Under the pieces are notes generated by a model, which was not told where the DNA came from, did not search any database, and was given only the letters and a program-made list of their open reading frames with translations. 64,000 nucleotides of DNA from Cacajao melanocephalus (taxonomy: Eukaryota; Chordata; Mammalia; Primates; Pitheciidae): positions 1-64,000 of the forward strand of contig CAUYLG010065702.1 of NCBI GenBank assembly GCA_963573385.1, in the 5' to 3' direction. This document shows positions 38,170 through 51,737 of this stretch, piece after piece (the first letter of the stretch is position 1; each line of letters opens with the position of its first letter). Both the position numbers and the translations under genes were made by a program.

Positions 38170-38470
38170 GAATTCCATTTTAAAGTCAGAATATGTTTCC
38201 CTTAAGAAAACATATTCCCGGGGAATTGAGATGAAAATTTTTAACAAGACCACATTAATATGACATTGCCCTGGGAACTATGTTTTAATATAACCACAGG
38301 CCAGCTCTTTGGCTGCCCACATGCACTCTTGGGCATCATGGAACTTGAATAATTCTGCCCATTCTAAATGAGGGCTCCCTCAGCCAGTGACCTCACTCAC
38401 CTAAAATCTCCTGGTTCTTCTTCCCAATATTTATTACTTTAAATGGAATTCTGACTTTAAAATAGAATTC
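38170..38470. repeat. 23-bp inverted repeat spanning 300 bp
   Basis: Positions 38170-38192 (beginning gaattccattttaaag) recur inverted at 38448-38470 with one mismatch. A second perfect hairpin with 10-bp arms (gaatatgttt 38189-38198, aaacatattc 38208-38217) overlaps the left arm. Terminal inverted repeats of a fossil DNA transposon are one explanation, but no flanking target duplication is visible. Confidence 0.8.
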
Positions 38471-40972
38471 TTCCCATTGACTCTTTTGTCAGGATATTTC
38501 AATAGCTCATAGAGCTGGCTACACATTTCTTTAATCAATCATTATTATTTATCACTCAGAAAACACTTTTCTCCTTTTGTAAATTCTTTAATTAAAAAAT
38601 AAAGGGATTTTGTTTTCTTCATGTGTTAATTAATCATATGAAAGAATGGCAAGCAGCCTAAGAAGTTTCATCTTTCTTAACTTTTACCATTTTGGGGTAA
38701 ATTGTGACAAAGAAGAAATAAGGAGTAGTGTGATTTATGGAAACATGAAATAAGGACAATAAAACTGCCCTAGAAGCGTAGAAAACTTTCTCTCTAGGAA
38801 ACGGAGTTATCTCCTACAAAGTACCTTGCTTACAAATCTAATTTCACAGGCTTGGGGGTGGGGGTGATAGGGAGTTGGTTTGGTTGTTTTTGTTTGTTTT
38901 ACAAATATTGGAATGCTCTAAGCCTCCTCCTCCTCAATTCTCACAACCTCTAAAAAATGCTGAAAAAGCTAAAAACATTTTTAATTTAAGCCCCTTTGCT
39001 TAGTTTTTATCTCTATCGAGTAGAATAAAATGAATATAATGAAATATCTTTTTAAGTTATACATTATATATAAAGATACATATCAGCTATGTAAAAATAG
39101 CTATTTCTCATAGAACCTAAATAAGTAAAAAACAATTATACAAACTTTATTTTTCTACCCACCTAATTGAAAGTCAAAAAATAAATTAAAAATCTTTCAT
39201 TTCTTATTGAAAGTATTCATCCAAGCCATTAGATAAAACGTTGTTTGGCAATTTGATATCTGTGTGTTAAAATAATCAAATATATATTGTAGCTGATGGC
39301 TTCCATAATAATACCAAATCTAGATTTTTGTTGTTGTTACATTCATGGGACAAGAATTTATTCACTTACATATCATCGGTAGCAAAATTTGAAAAAAAAA
39401 AATGCCTAGCACTTACAGTTAAATAAATTTGAGTCTAATGAATAAATCTGTACTCTGAATTTCAGCACTTTTGTTCTTTCCTAAGATTTGTCCAAAGCGG
39501 AACTCAAGATGGTCAGTCTTTAACCATCTTTGCTATCAACTTTGTAACCAAGTCTCAGCACGGTAACGGTAAATATTTCCAAACTTTATTTAAATTGCAA
39601 GACACTTTGTCCTAGTTTGCTACAGTGTTTAAAAGACAGCTCCTTTCTGGATTATTAATTATTTTAAGAATCTAGAATTTAAATTTGAACTTGGTCATGG
39701 TAGAGGGATAAGAAAAGATCACAGACCTACATAATAATTCCCAGAAATGAATGGCTTTCTTCTGTGCTAATTGTATGAACATTGACACACATTATCCTAG
39801 GAGAGCTAGAAATAGAAAAAGTAAATAGAAGAACCTAGCTGGACATAGAGATTGAAAGATTCCCATTTAGTCTGTATTTATGTAAGGTACCAAAAACACA
39901 AAACTCATCCAGAGGCTTTCATTTTGCAAGGAAGGAGGGAAGAAAGATTGAAAGACAGGCAGGAAGGAAAGTATTCATTGTTTTCTCAATTTTTTTATTA
40001 TTGCTATGACCACCAATTTTATGTGGTTATAGCCTAGATATTACATGAGCCTGTTGGTTGGGTCCTACACACAATAGATATAATAATCAATGTAACTTGC
40101 TTTGACTGGTTGATATCTAGGGTCCTTAAGCTTCTACAAACTCCAAAAAATTCATTAGAAAGCAGTAGACAGAAGCAATTTTAACTTGCGGAAGTATGAA
40201 TTTAAAAATTCACTAATATATCAGTCCAGGGACCCTCATGAAACAGATATTAAACCCAAATGTCTCCAAGATTTCTTAATAATGAAATTAACCTTTCAAC
40301 AAATTTTCCCGTAAAGTATACATTTCATCAACAGATTTGAAAAATAACAATTATTACTTTTATAAAAGACAAGTTTATGGACATTTTCATTCTAATATTT
40401 CACAAACATATTGTTACTTAAATTACCTTATCCAAACAATAGTTGCCTTAACTATGGTATCTAAGGTGGTTAAATCTGTTTCACTCATATAGAGAACTGA
40501 TTTCTATGCTCTGAAATTTTTGAAGAGAAGAGTTATTACAGCAGTAAAAGAACTGACAGAATAAAGTAATTATTGCTTTCAAAAGGGTTACAAAAATGCA
40601 GCTGATTATGAAAAGAAGAAAATATTATTTTATCAGAAAAACAACAAAGACTAGATACTATTTATTGCTTCTTTGAAATGGACTAAAAGAGTCTAAAAAC
40701 ATGAATGAATTGGGGATACATTTTTAAAAATCAGTAATTCAATCACTTAATTTTCACTGTGAATACATGTACTTATTGTATAAGGAAGGCTGGACTTTTG
40801 ATATAATTATATATAACAACAAAATTGCAATAAATAAGGAAAATAAACATACCTTTTGAGTGAGACATGTTGCTATGTGTACTACATGAAGAATAAATAA
40901 ATTGAAGATACATTCAGCCATTCTTGTTAGGTGAGGAGGTGATCTCCACAATAGTGCTATAAAACAGATAAT
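38471..40972. other. Non-repetitive DNA, no gene recognised
   Basis: About 2.5 kb of AT-rich, apparently single-copy sequence. A purine-rich GGAA/GAAA patch lies at 39928-39970. The 61-codon plus frame 39852-40037 crosses that patch and is not a gene. Confidence 0.5.
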
Positions 40973-41265
<293 letters not shown>

Positions 41266-43198
41266 TAATACTAATAGTAAGATAATTTTATTTCCCATGT
41301 TAAAATAAGGATATTTGATGTTATACTTTTTAAATAACTTGGCAGTTAGAACATTCCTTCAAGGTAGTTTTTCTAAAAGTAATCTTTTAGATTACTAAAC
41401 TAGGACAATCACAGATTATTGGTTTGTTTAATTGATTAATTTTTACCCCTCCCCCAAAATAATTTGGAATAACATGTAAAATATAGATTTTAAAAGGTTG
41501 ACAAAACATCATAGTATTTCAGAACCATAGAAATAATATGTAAGTGTGTAAATAATACTAAGTTCTTACAACCTGAAAGAAAGAAGCTTAGCAACAAATT
41601 CCTCAGGAGAGACAAGTTCTTTGCCTGTAACCAAATTCTAAAGGAATGTCTTGTGAAGATTTACACAAAGCACATTAAATAATGTAATAGACAGTGTCAG
41701 GGTAAATGAAGGAGCAAATTTCATATGCCTCTTTCTTGTTGCGACCTCCATAAAAACTGAGAATATCCCATTACACTGAAGCTCAGGGAGGGAAGCTACA
41801 AAGGGCAAAGCTGATAACCAGGCACATTGCTTTTCAGCCATCGAATGTGACTAAGGGACACCACTGAAAGCGTGCTGAGGATGACATGTCAATTACTGTC
41901 CCAAGGTCGCTTTTTCTAATAGATGCTTCTTTAAAAGGGGCATTTTAAAAGGCCTGAAATAGGGCAATTGGAGTTCACACTCTCAGATGACACCCTAGTA
42001 AATTTCTCCATTGGGCCCAAGGGCAGAGCTGCATGCTGCATGTACCACAAAAAGCTTAACCAGTACCTTTACCCTGAGGGTACCTATCCCATCCCTGAAC
42101 CAGCAGGAAAGCCACAATTTTCTTTAGGTACTAGCTTTTGATTTACACTTTAAGAAATTTTACTTAGTACAAAAAAGAGAAACTCATTCTTGGAAGAACA
42201 AGCAATGCAATTTTGGTTCAACAGAATGCTATATTTTCACAATTTATTTATAGTCAAAACCATGAAGCTTAATAAAAATGTTTACAGTCACAAAATTAAG
42301 AACCGAACTTTTCCAGATTATTTAGAGGATTATGATTAGGGTTAAGTTTAGAAAAAAGAACTAGGGTTTTTTCCAAGGGTAGGATACAGATTAGGATTAC
42401 TTTAAAGTCATATGCCAATTTATTTTTATTTCCAATTTTATGTCTAAGATTTTATCCTGTTATGAATCAGCCATGTAATTCCCAACTCTATATTAAGGGG
42501 TTCACAAGCATATAGGAGTTTACAAATTCAGGGAAAAGGAGATTGGGATTAGATAATTTAGATTTATGACATTACCCCCTTCATTTGATCTTCTGCATTC
42601 TTGAGTAGAAATCAAGCATTTCAACTCAATTGCATGGATTTTACAGGTTGTAAAAGGATGAAGACAGCAAAATAAAACTGAAACTCCCGAGCAGCAGAAA
42701 GCTCATATTACAGGCTTAGCTACTGACCAAAGATCATCAAAAGAGGTTAATTGACAGCACCTGCTAAAAACTAGCGCTAAGTCAATGAAGACACGGCAGT
42801 AGCTTTGGTGCCATTGAACAAGATTTTCTTCTGCAACAAGGCTCAGTTTTGTCTTACCTGATGCTCCTCAACTGCATACAACTGTGTTTACTTACTTCAG
42901 CAAAATCTTCCAAATACTAAGAAACTCTCTTCTTCTACTTGTCTTTCAAGTAAATAAATAAACTGGAGTCAAAATAAGGTGGATCAAACCACTACGGGCT
43001 GAACATTCATGACCCATGTGACTTAATCAGAAACTAACTTTATTCTTTGTCTCAGTGCTCTTTAAACTCACTCTGTGTGCCAGTTCTTTCCCTTCCAACG
43101 CACGAATTCTCTGATAAAGTCCATAACTTCTTCAATCACCGTTCAATACCCAAAAACTTCCATTTATGTTTAATCTTAAGAATAGTAATAAATACATA
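41266..43198. other. No gene or repeat recognised
   Basis: Nearly 2 kb without an assigned repeat or supported exon. Confidence 0.5.
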
Positions 43199-43562
<364 letters not shown>

Positions 43563-44128
43563 CTAGGTTAGACAAGCTCAGAAGGTTGTAATGGGGTATA
43601 TTCAGTTTCTTTTCTGTTTCCCCACCTCACTGCCTCTTCCAGCTGATTTTCCAGCTCTGACATGGGTCCCTCCAGGTGTAGAGAAGATAAAGGAAGAAAA
43701 GTCAAGGTCAGCACCAGTACAATCTGCAGCTGGTTTCTCCTGGCATTTGCAAGTGTCTCCAACTACTTCTCGCTGGGAGGGATAACCAAAACTGACTCCT
43801 TTCCTTGGATGGCTTGTGTGGGTGCTTCAGTCTTGCCGGGGAACAACTGAGGGAGCTTATTGAGACAGCAGCAATAGATTTTTCCCGGAGAGGCTGCTCA
43901 TGTGTGGTCCTTCCAGCTCTATTGCAGAGACCCCTTGGACAGAATTTGGCCCCAGAACAGCTCTCTCTCCTTTGGGACTCACCTCTGGTCCACAAGGAGC
44001 ACTCCAACGCATGCTCGCCCCCACGACTGGCACCCATTGCATCTGCCTTGGAAGGATCAGAGCCAAGGCCTCCTGCCTTCAGAGTCCTCAGATGTATACA
44101 CAGCTTCTCTGATTTCCCTGAAAGCTGA

Positions 44129-44568
<440 letters not shown>

Positions 44569-44618
44569 TTCTTTCGGAACACTCACAGTGGCTCTGTTTT
44601 CCTGACCGGGCCCTCAAC

Positions 44619-44636
44619 TACAGGTAGGTGGCGCTA
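44619..44636 (+). promoter_or_regulatory. CTCF-like motif, plus orientation
   Basis: Contains aggtaggtggcgctac, close to the CTCF core AGGTGGCGCT on the plus strand. With the motif at 44193-44210 it forms a divergent pair. Confidence 0.4.
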
Positions 44637-44716
44637 CAGGAATAACTGTTAGATCCTGTAACTTGTCCCCGACGCTAGCTGGAAAAGAAGTGAGTTTCCA
44701 CAAAGAAGGAATCTAC

Positions 44717-44898
44717 AAACTGAGGTCTACTTGAGAAGTGAGGGTGTGGGGAGGGAGAGGAACAGAAAAGATGGTACTAGGTATTGAGCTTAATATCTGG
44801 ACGGTGTGATAATCTGTTCAACAAACCCCAGTGACAGATGTTTAACGATGTAACAAACTTTCACATGTACCCCCAAACCTGAAATATTTTTTTTTAAA
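44717..44898 (+). mobile_element. L1 3' UTR remnant
   Basis: Order and words match the L1 3' end: a gggagggagagg block (44750-44761), cttaatatct, a tgtaacaaactttcacatgt segment (44850-44869), acccccaaacctgaaat and an A/T-rich end. Diverged, probably early primate L1. Confidence 0.75.
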
Positions 44899-46669
44899 GT
44901 GAGGTTCCCTATAATGTCCCTTACCCATCCAAAAATAAAGATACATGAGCATCTAAGGTTTCAGCCACAGCATCAATATTCAGGGACCGTTCCAGTGGCA
45001 TCTCTGGCATATTTAAAGCATAGAATTGGAATACTATGTGCGAGCTCCATTCTCTCTTCCGGACAAGGGAAAATACCCTCCATGTATTTTGCAGAGTTCA
45101 GGAAATCTATCAGGATAGGGTTCTTCCTGGGAAATAGCTCCAGTTACCTCTGCAAAGACTAACTGAAACACTTCCTAAAGCTGCTGGTTTTCACTGAGAG
45201 ATCTCCTCCAGGGTGCCTGACTACTTGGTGCATCCTATTAATCCAAGATATAAACTTGTGCATGGCAGGTAAATGTATCCAATACTACAAATTGATCTTC
45301 TAGATGCCAACTATTGGATTCCAATTCTTTCCACCAACTTCAGAGATCTCAGGATAAGCTGGCCATTCCACTTGAGTTAGGAGGCACATGGCTCACATTT
45401 GAAATGACATCTTCTGCCATTTTGGGCCAAAAAGAGTGCTATTCTCCATTACCAAGGGAAAGGAGAGTAAGTATTTCATGCAGCATGCTCTTAGAGCCGC
45501 CTGCATCACCACCATCTGCAGTGCTTAGTCAACACGAAGCACTCTATGCCCACCTCAAACATACAGAATGAGGATTTCCAGGGCTTGGTTGCAGGAAACT
45601 ACCTATTGCAGAAACACTCCAGGTAATCTTCTTGCACACCCAAATTTCAGAATCCTGAGGTAGATAATCGGAGCAGTAAAAACCCGAGAAGTTTCACTGT
45701 TTAACCTCACTTTTCTTTAAACTTTTGTTCCCTACTTCTTTGCCAGATGGCCTCACACTCTCCCTTTTTACATTCAAGGCTGATCTTAACAATGAAAAGC
45801 AAAGGTACTGATGACACAACCATGAGGTAGAGGAGACAGAAAAGAGGCACAAAGAAGGATGAGAGCGATAATATTCCCGCTTACAACATGGAGCATTAAA
45901 GGATGCCATTTATAGGTGTTAAAATGATAAATACAAAGATAAGCATATCATTTACAGCTACCAAGGTCATCTTAAACATCTGAAGTAGCAAATAAACATG
46001 CATTTGGCAAGGGCAGCCACAGTCGGAAACAAGCTAAATCTATAGAGCAATGTTTTAACCACAGATGTATACTATTTTCCAAAAGTGTTTATATGTCCTT
46101 TTCAAAATAAATTTTACCACGCATACCGATAAGCAATAAATTCTAACATTTAGTGTGGCCTGAGAGCAATTCCTCCTCCTTCAAGGTCTAAGGGGTTGGT
46201 TCTGAGCCAGTCAGAAACCTCCTCTGAACATTCTGGGAGATTCTTTTCCCTTTAGGTCTAGGATGCTTTGACATGTCTGCTGTCAAAAATGGAAGGGATG
46301 AAGAAAATTAAATTTGTGTTAAGAAAGTAGCTGAAAAGGATCTCCCTGTTCCCACAGAGCCATGACACTACCCATGTAAGACCATGAAACATCCCTCTGC
46401 TAACAACAGCCCAGAACATAACAGTTAAATTATTTCATGCCCAATATAACCGAAGTCATATGTCCCTGGAGCTAGCACTGATGAGGTGAAGGCAAGACAT
46501 GAACATTGATCATCAGCTTTTATTTCCACTGGATTTTTTCCAGTGTTGCCAATGATACGAACATTATAGGAGCTTCATCCCAGAGAAGCCATCTGCGAAG
46601 GAATGTCAATTCCTTTCATTTTAATGTAAAATGGGGAGAATGTAGAAGAGGAAACATTCATTGAATTAT
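44899..46669. other. No gene recognised; possible MER5-like scrap
   Basis: Unassigned DNA. Around 45620-45660 the words ccaggtaatcttcttgcaca and tcagaatcctg resemble the end of a MER5/Charlie-type DNA transposon, weakly. Frames at 44899-45162, 45314-45571 and 45694-45909 lack domains. Confidence 0.4.
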
Positions 46670-46850
46670 GATAGTATGCTCAGTATTTTAGTATTTTAAA
46701 TTACTTTATTTCATTTATCTTCACCCTGGAAGTCGATATTATTAATTAACAATTTAATCTTTGGAGGAGGCTGGTTTTCAGGAAAGTTATGTAGTTTGAC
46801 CAAGCTCCATTTAGAAAGCAGTGAATTCAACCTTAAGTTGCCTAAAAATC
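46670..46850 (-). mobile_element. MIR SINE, diverged
   Basis: Antisense MIR order: ttcatttatcttcaccctgg, an altered ttttacagatgagg segment, gttatgtagtttgaccaag (46786-46804) and a gtgaattcaacc end. Confidence 0.6.
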
Positions 46851-46914
46851 TATTCAGAGATGGTGGCTACTGGTAGATACGCCGTGGGACTCTTCCACAC
46901 TACCAAATTTTTTC

Positions 46915-47010
46915 AAGGATTACATGTTATATATAATGAATGTTAAGGCCGCTAGCATAGTGCTTGGACACAGTCAAAATTCAGCCAATGTTAGTTTCTT
47001 TCTTTAAAAT
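46915..47010 (+). mobile_element. MIR SINE 3' part
   Basis: Sense MIR 3' phrases ctagcatagtgcttggacac (46952-46971) and ccaatgttag are recognisable. It lies close to a MIR of opposite orientation. Confidence 0.65.
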
Positions 47011-47388
47011 GAAGGCCTCCAGCCAGTCTTGTAGTATTAAGCAAGAAGGAAAGATCTATTTACATCATGAACTTCAACTTCAGACTCTTTGAGGATGCTA
47101 TTGTTTTCATCATGGTATCCATAAAGCTTAGACTAGTACGGGTACCAGATGACCTCCTACTAAGTATTAAATGGTTAAACAACAAGACTAAAAAAGACAG
47201 GATCAAAGATTCAGTTCCTTATTCAAAAGACAAAAAAAAAAAAAAAAGACTGGGAAGTCTAGGAAACAGCAAAAACAACCCAGCTCGACATCCTAACATA
47301 ACCAGCGGATGTCCTCATGTGCTAACACTGCCTGGCTAAAGTGCTGCATCAAAATGAAAATCACTGCTTTCTTCTTTCTTTAACCAAG
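47011..47388. other. No gene recognised
   Basis: Contains an A15 run near 47231-47247 without a recognisable retroposon. The 90-codon frame at 47067-47339 crosses it and is not supported. Confidence 0.5.
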
Positions 47389-47798
47389 TGTATTAGATTG
47401 TTTGCTTTACTGCAGAGGAAGACCAGAGACTGAGTAATTTACAAAGAAAATACGCTTATTTAAAGCTCATGGTTCTGTAGGTTATACAAGAAGCATGGAG
47501 CCAGCATCTGCTTCTGGTGAGGGCCTTAGGAAGCTTTTGCTCATGGCAGAAGGCAAGGAGCTGGCATGTCACAAGGCGGAAGAGAGAGCGGCCAAGACAG
47601 GAAGCGCCTGGCTCTTTTTAACAGCCAGCTTTTGGGTAAACTAATAGAGTGAAAACTCACTCATCATTACACGGTAGCAAGCCATTGATGAGAAATCCAC
47701 CCCCATAACCCAAACACATCCCACCAGACCTCACCTCCAACACTGAGAATTAAATTTCAACAGGAGAATTGGAGGGAACAAATATCCAGACCATATTA
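47389..47798 (-). mobile_element. MST/THE1-type solo LTR
   Basis: Minus-strand MaLR LTR from tgtattagattg (47389) to ccatatta (about 47798), with the usual ctcatggcagaaggcaagga segment (47540-47559) and a ccacccccataacccaa block. No internal sequence attached. More diverged than the pair at 33.8-36.0 kb, suggesting an older MST subfamily. Confidence 0.85.
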
Positions 47799-49179
47799 TC
47801 CAATAAATATGCAACGGAAATCCCAGCATCTTTCTTCCTCTTTTCCCTGGTGCCTGATCACACATACTTTACCTCCCAACCCCTGGTCCTAAATGATGCC
47901 TCCATGTACTGGCATTGTATCTGAATCCCACACCTAACAGGGTAGTTTGCAGTGTGAAGTTTGCAGTAGCCAGGACGCTTGTACATAACCATTGAATTCC
48001 CAAGTCCTTGTAACCATTGGGGTCGCTATGATATTAGACATCAATAGTGTTTTTGAATGTCAAGGGATATTTGGACTTGTAGTTCTGCACATTTAAGTAA
48101 TGATTCTGCCTGAGATATGTCTCTATCTCCATATTTAGCTCCATAACCTTCAGCAAGGACTCTAGTAGGTGACTATAAAAGCCCAACAAACTTACCATTA
48201 TGTCTACTCTGTAGCTCTTGTTAATGTGCAATTTGTATGTACAAATCCACCTTTTCTTTGCACACATTGTATGGCCCATAGACACGAGGGCATACACACA
48301 ACTACAAATGAGTGTGGCTGGTCAGGGAGGGTGGGAAGAAATATCAAAACATGAAATCTAAAATTACTACAAAAAATCAGTAACTATGAATGCAGTATTC
48401 ACACTCTAGTGAAGACTGCTTCTGCCCCTGGGTCTTTAATCAGATAAGAAATTCTTCACTTCAGTTTTCTACAAGTTTCAGTCAGCTATTTCTGATGCAT
48501 TTTTTACCCTGAAAATTAATCCGACATCTCTGTTACAGATCAACAAATTCCATTACAGCCAGCAGTATATATACTAAATATTGATTTAGTATATATTCTC
48601 TCTTGTCATAATATACCTTGGGTTCTTTGTAAAAGCCTCATGAGAGCCACCTTTGTCCCATGTGGCTAAGTAATAGAATCAAATCCACGATGGTCACAGC
48701 AGAATCCAGGTGCAGTGTTCCTTGTCATTTTCAAAAAGCTCAGGTATTCCAGATTTCAACTTTCTCTTGAACTTGGATGTCTGTTTTACCTGGTTTGCTC
48801 TTCAGCAAGTTATCATTTCTTGTGATTTAATGCAAATCCTGCAAAATGCCAACTAGGCTGGACTTTTTACTGACTGCATTTGAGCAGAGGTCTATTTTAC
48901 CACTGAGTCGACTGGCTCGATTTGTCTTCATGACAGCAACTTAAATAAGAGCAGTACTTTATGTAGAAAAAAAGATTTTTTAATAAAAAACGAGTAACGT
49001 TAAATTTAAAAAGGATTGTGGGAAACAGGTCTATTGTTTCTGTGAATTATAAACAATGGGCACTTCACCCTTTAGATCAGTGGATACCTAAGTGTTTGAA
49101 GAACACTCACGCTAGTCTCCAAGGTAGACTGTACAATTGAAGTTGTGGAACTATTAGACCATATAATGTACTCCCTCAT
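47799..49179. other. No gene recognised; contains one strong hairpin
   Basis: Single-copy-looking DNA. The perfect palindrome at 48567-48596 is listed separately. Confidence 0.5.
48567..48596. repeat. Perfect 13-bp inverted repeat with 4-base loop
   Basis: Atatatactaaat (48567-48579) and atttagtatatat (48584-48596) are exact reverse complements around attg. AT-rich; it could form a cruciform or be a fragile assembly site. Too short and AT-rich to suggest a microRNA. Confidence 0.9.
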
Positions 49180-49498
<319 letters not shown>

Positions 49499-49631
49499 TA
49501 AATAGCATGTCTGATTGGTTTGCACTATCGGGATATTCATGCTCAAATAGATTCTATAACTTTCCTTGAATCAATGTTAATACAGGCATCATAATATTAT
49601 TTTTCTCTTAATTTTCATATGACATGTATTA

Positions 49632-49980
49632 TAAAGTCCATTCAGGCTTTGTAACAAAATGCTATTGGCTTAAACAATAAGCATTAATTTATCACAGTTC
49701 TGAAAGCTTGGAAATCCAAAATCAAGGTGCCAGCAGATTTGGTACCCAGGGTGGGACAGCTTCCTGTATGGCAGATGACCATCTTCTCACTGTGTCCTCA
49801 CATGATGTAAGGAGCGAGGGAGCTCTCTGGAGTCTCTTTGATAAGGGCACTAATCCTATCATGAGGCTTTGCCCTCATGACCTAATCACCTCCCAGCAGC
49901 CCCACCTCCTAACACTGTCACATTGGGGGTTAGGATTCAACCAGTGAACTTAGAGAGAACACAAACGTTCAGTCCATACA
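49632..49980 (-). mobile_element. MLT1-type solo LTR
   Basis: Minus-strand MLT1: cattaatttatcacagttct (49683-49702), the agatttggtacccaggg segment, ctgtgtcctcacatgatgta (49790-49809), cactaatcctatcatgaggc and the gggggttaggattcaacc to gttcagtccata end. Confidence 0.85.
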
Positions 49981-50379
49981 GCATATTTACAAATCATCTC
50001 ACAAATGATCTGATGTATATATCTGTGCAACCTCCATTCTTGACCTTCCACTTAATTATTTTCTTATGACATAGGATATAATTTTCTCATTATCAAATCA
50101 TTAAAAAAATTACTTGCCTCCCTACAAGAAGAAGCACTTTGATTCAGGAAGAAAAAGAAGACACATGGAGAGAAAGGAAATTGATCCCTTACCCACAACC
50201 AATCAAAGCTCCACCCTCAGGGGCTGGCAAGACAGACCCATCATGTCGATGTGTGTTTTGTGTATTTTAAAGTAACTTATATTCATAAACAAGACAACCC
50301 TTCTCCTCAAAATCTGAATGAAAAGGAGGAAGAAGAATAGCCCCAGTTACAGAACCACTCATTGTCCTGTTTCCATTCT

Positions 50380-50760
50380 AGTTGTTCTCAACCTGGGATC
50401 TGTGGATAGAATTTATCGGGCCCATGAATGTGAATTGAAAAAGAACATATCTTTTATTTTTAATCTCTAGTGAAAATTTAGCATTTCATTAAATTATAAA
50501 TATAGGAAAGAAGTTCTAGTGGTATCTGCCATTTTGTCACAAATAGCGTAGATATTTTCATACCACAATATGGTTTTCACAGGTATATCAAAATAATATT
50601 TATACTCATCTCTAATTTGAAATCATGAAATCATTATACTCATCTCTAATTTAAACTTCTTTAGAGATTGCATGCAATTTTTCTAACAACACTTATGCAA
50701 GATATCTGACCAACTACTGGATAATTCTTCCTTTCGGTTATTCAGGTAACAGTGAAATCA
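50380..50760. mobile_element. DNA-transposon-like repeat (hAT/Charlie type suspected)
   Basis: Starts with the dispersed-repeat phrase gttctcaacctgggatct (50384-50401) seen at the ends of hAT-type MER elements, then an AT-rich body with ttcataccacaatatggttt. The family is uncertain. It contains a recent-looking internal duplication (50601-50652). Confidence 0.45.
50601..50652. repeat. 34-bp tandem duplication
   Basis: Tatactcatctctaattt occurs at 50601-50618 and again at 50635-50652, a period of 34 bp. Confidence 0.85.
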
Positions 50761-51241
50761 TACACTTTCTTATTGGTGACCCAGACAATGACTTGGTTTT
50801 CCAATGTTCCCCACCCACAATTGTTTCTTGACCAAACTTGGGAAAAGATGTAAACTCAAATGTTAAACTTTTACAAATCTATACCATTCAAATTTCAATT
50901 CTTAATCCTCTATAGGACTGTCTGAATAGAGCAGAGTCAACAAATGGTTAGCCTTCACACTGACAAATATTTACAAGATAATATTTAACTTGTCTATATT
51001 TTAAATGATTTATCTTGTCATTTAAGATAGTCACACAAAGTACATATAATACTATATTGCAAATTTGTTTAATGTGGTGGTAAAAGATTTTTATCTACTT
51101 TATTTCTTTTTCACATATCTCTGTATTTTATGTTATGCATAGAGATACACGTTATCTCTGTGTATTTTATTTTCTGCATTTTAAAATATTATCCTGTAAA
51201 GAGACTCATAGGCTTCCCCAGACTTTCAGAAGGTATCTATG
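50761..51241. other. No gene recognised
   Basis: AT-rich sequence with no assigned repeat. Confidence 0.5.
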
Positions 51242-51706
51242 TGTATTAGGTTCCTATTGCTGCTGTAACAATTTACCATAAACGTAGTGGTTTAAAACCA
51301 CACAAATTCATCTTACAGATCTGGAGGAGTCCAAAGCCCAAAGTGGGTATCATGAGGCTAAAATCAAGGTATAAGCAGGCTGCACACCTTCTGGAGCCTG
51401 TGGGGAAGAATCTGTTTCCTTGTCTTTTCCGGCTTCTGAAGGATGACCACATTTCTTGGTTCATGTCTACCAGTCAGCAGTCATATCACTCTGATCACTG
51501 TTTCCGTCATCATATCTCCCTCTCTCACCCTCCAGCTTCCTCTTTCACTTAGAAGGAAACTTGTAATTAAACTAGGCCCATCTGGATAATCCAAGATGCT
51601 CTTAATCATGTCTGCAAAGTTCCCTTTGCATGTAAGGTAACAAATTTACACATTCCAGAAATCAGCACATGGACATCTTTCAGAAGCTATTATGTTGCCT
51701 GTCACA
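51242..51706 (-). mobile_element. MLT1-type solo LTR, followed by CA repeat
   Basis: Minus-strand MLT1 from tgtattaggttcctattgc to the tgtcaca end near 51706. It includes gtaattaaactaggcccatc (51563-51582) and tctggataatccaagatgct (51581-51600). A CA-rich microsatellite (51714-51736) adjoins its right end. The 69-codon plus frame inside is not a gene. Confidence 0.85.
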
Positions 51707-51737
51707 GTGTACACAGCGCACGCACACACACACACAA

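Noticed and set aside
42328..42400. Repeated ttagggt/attaggg-like words suggesting interstitial telomere sequence
   Set aside because: Only isolated, non-tandem occurrences; no TTAGGG array.
47231..47247. A15 run as the tail of a processed pseudogene
   Set aside because: Upstream sequence does not resemble a coding transcript and no target-site duplication was found.
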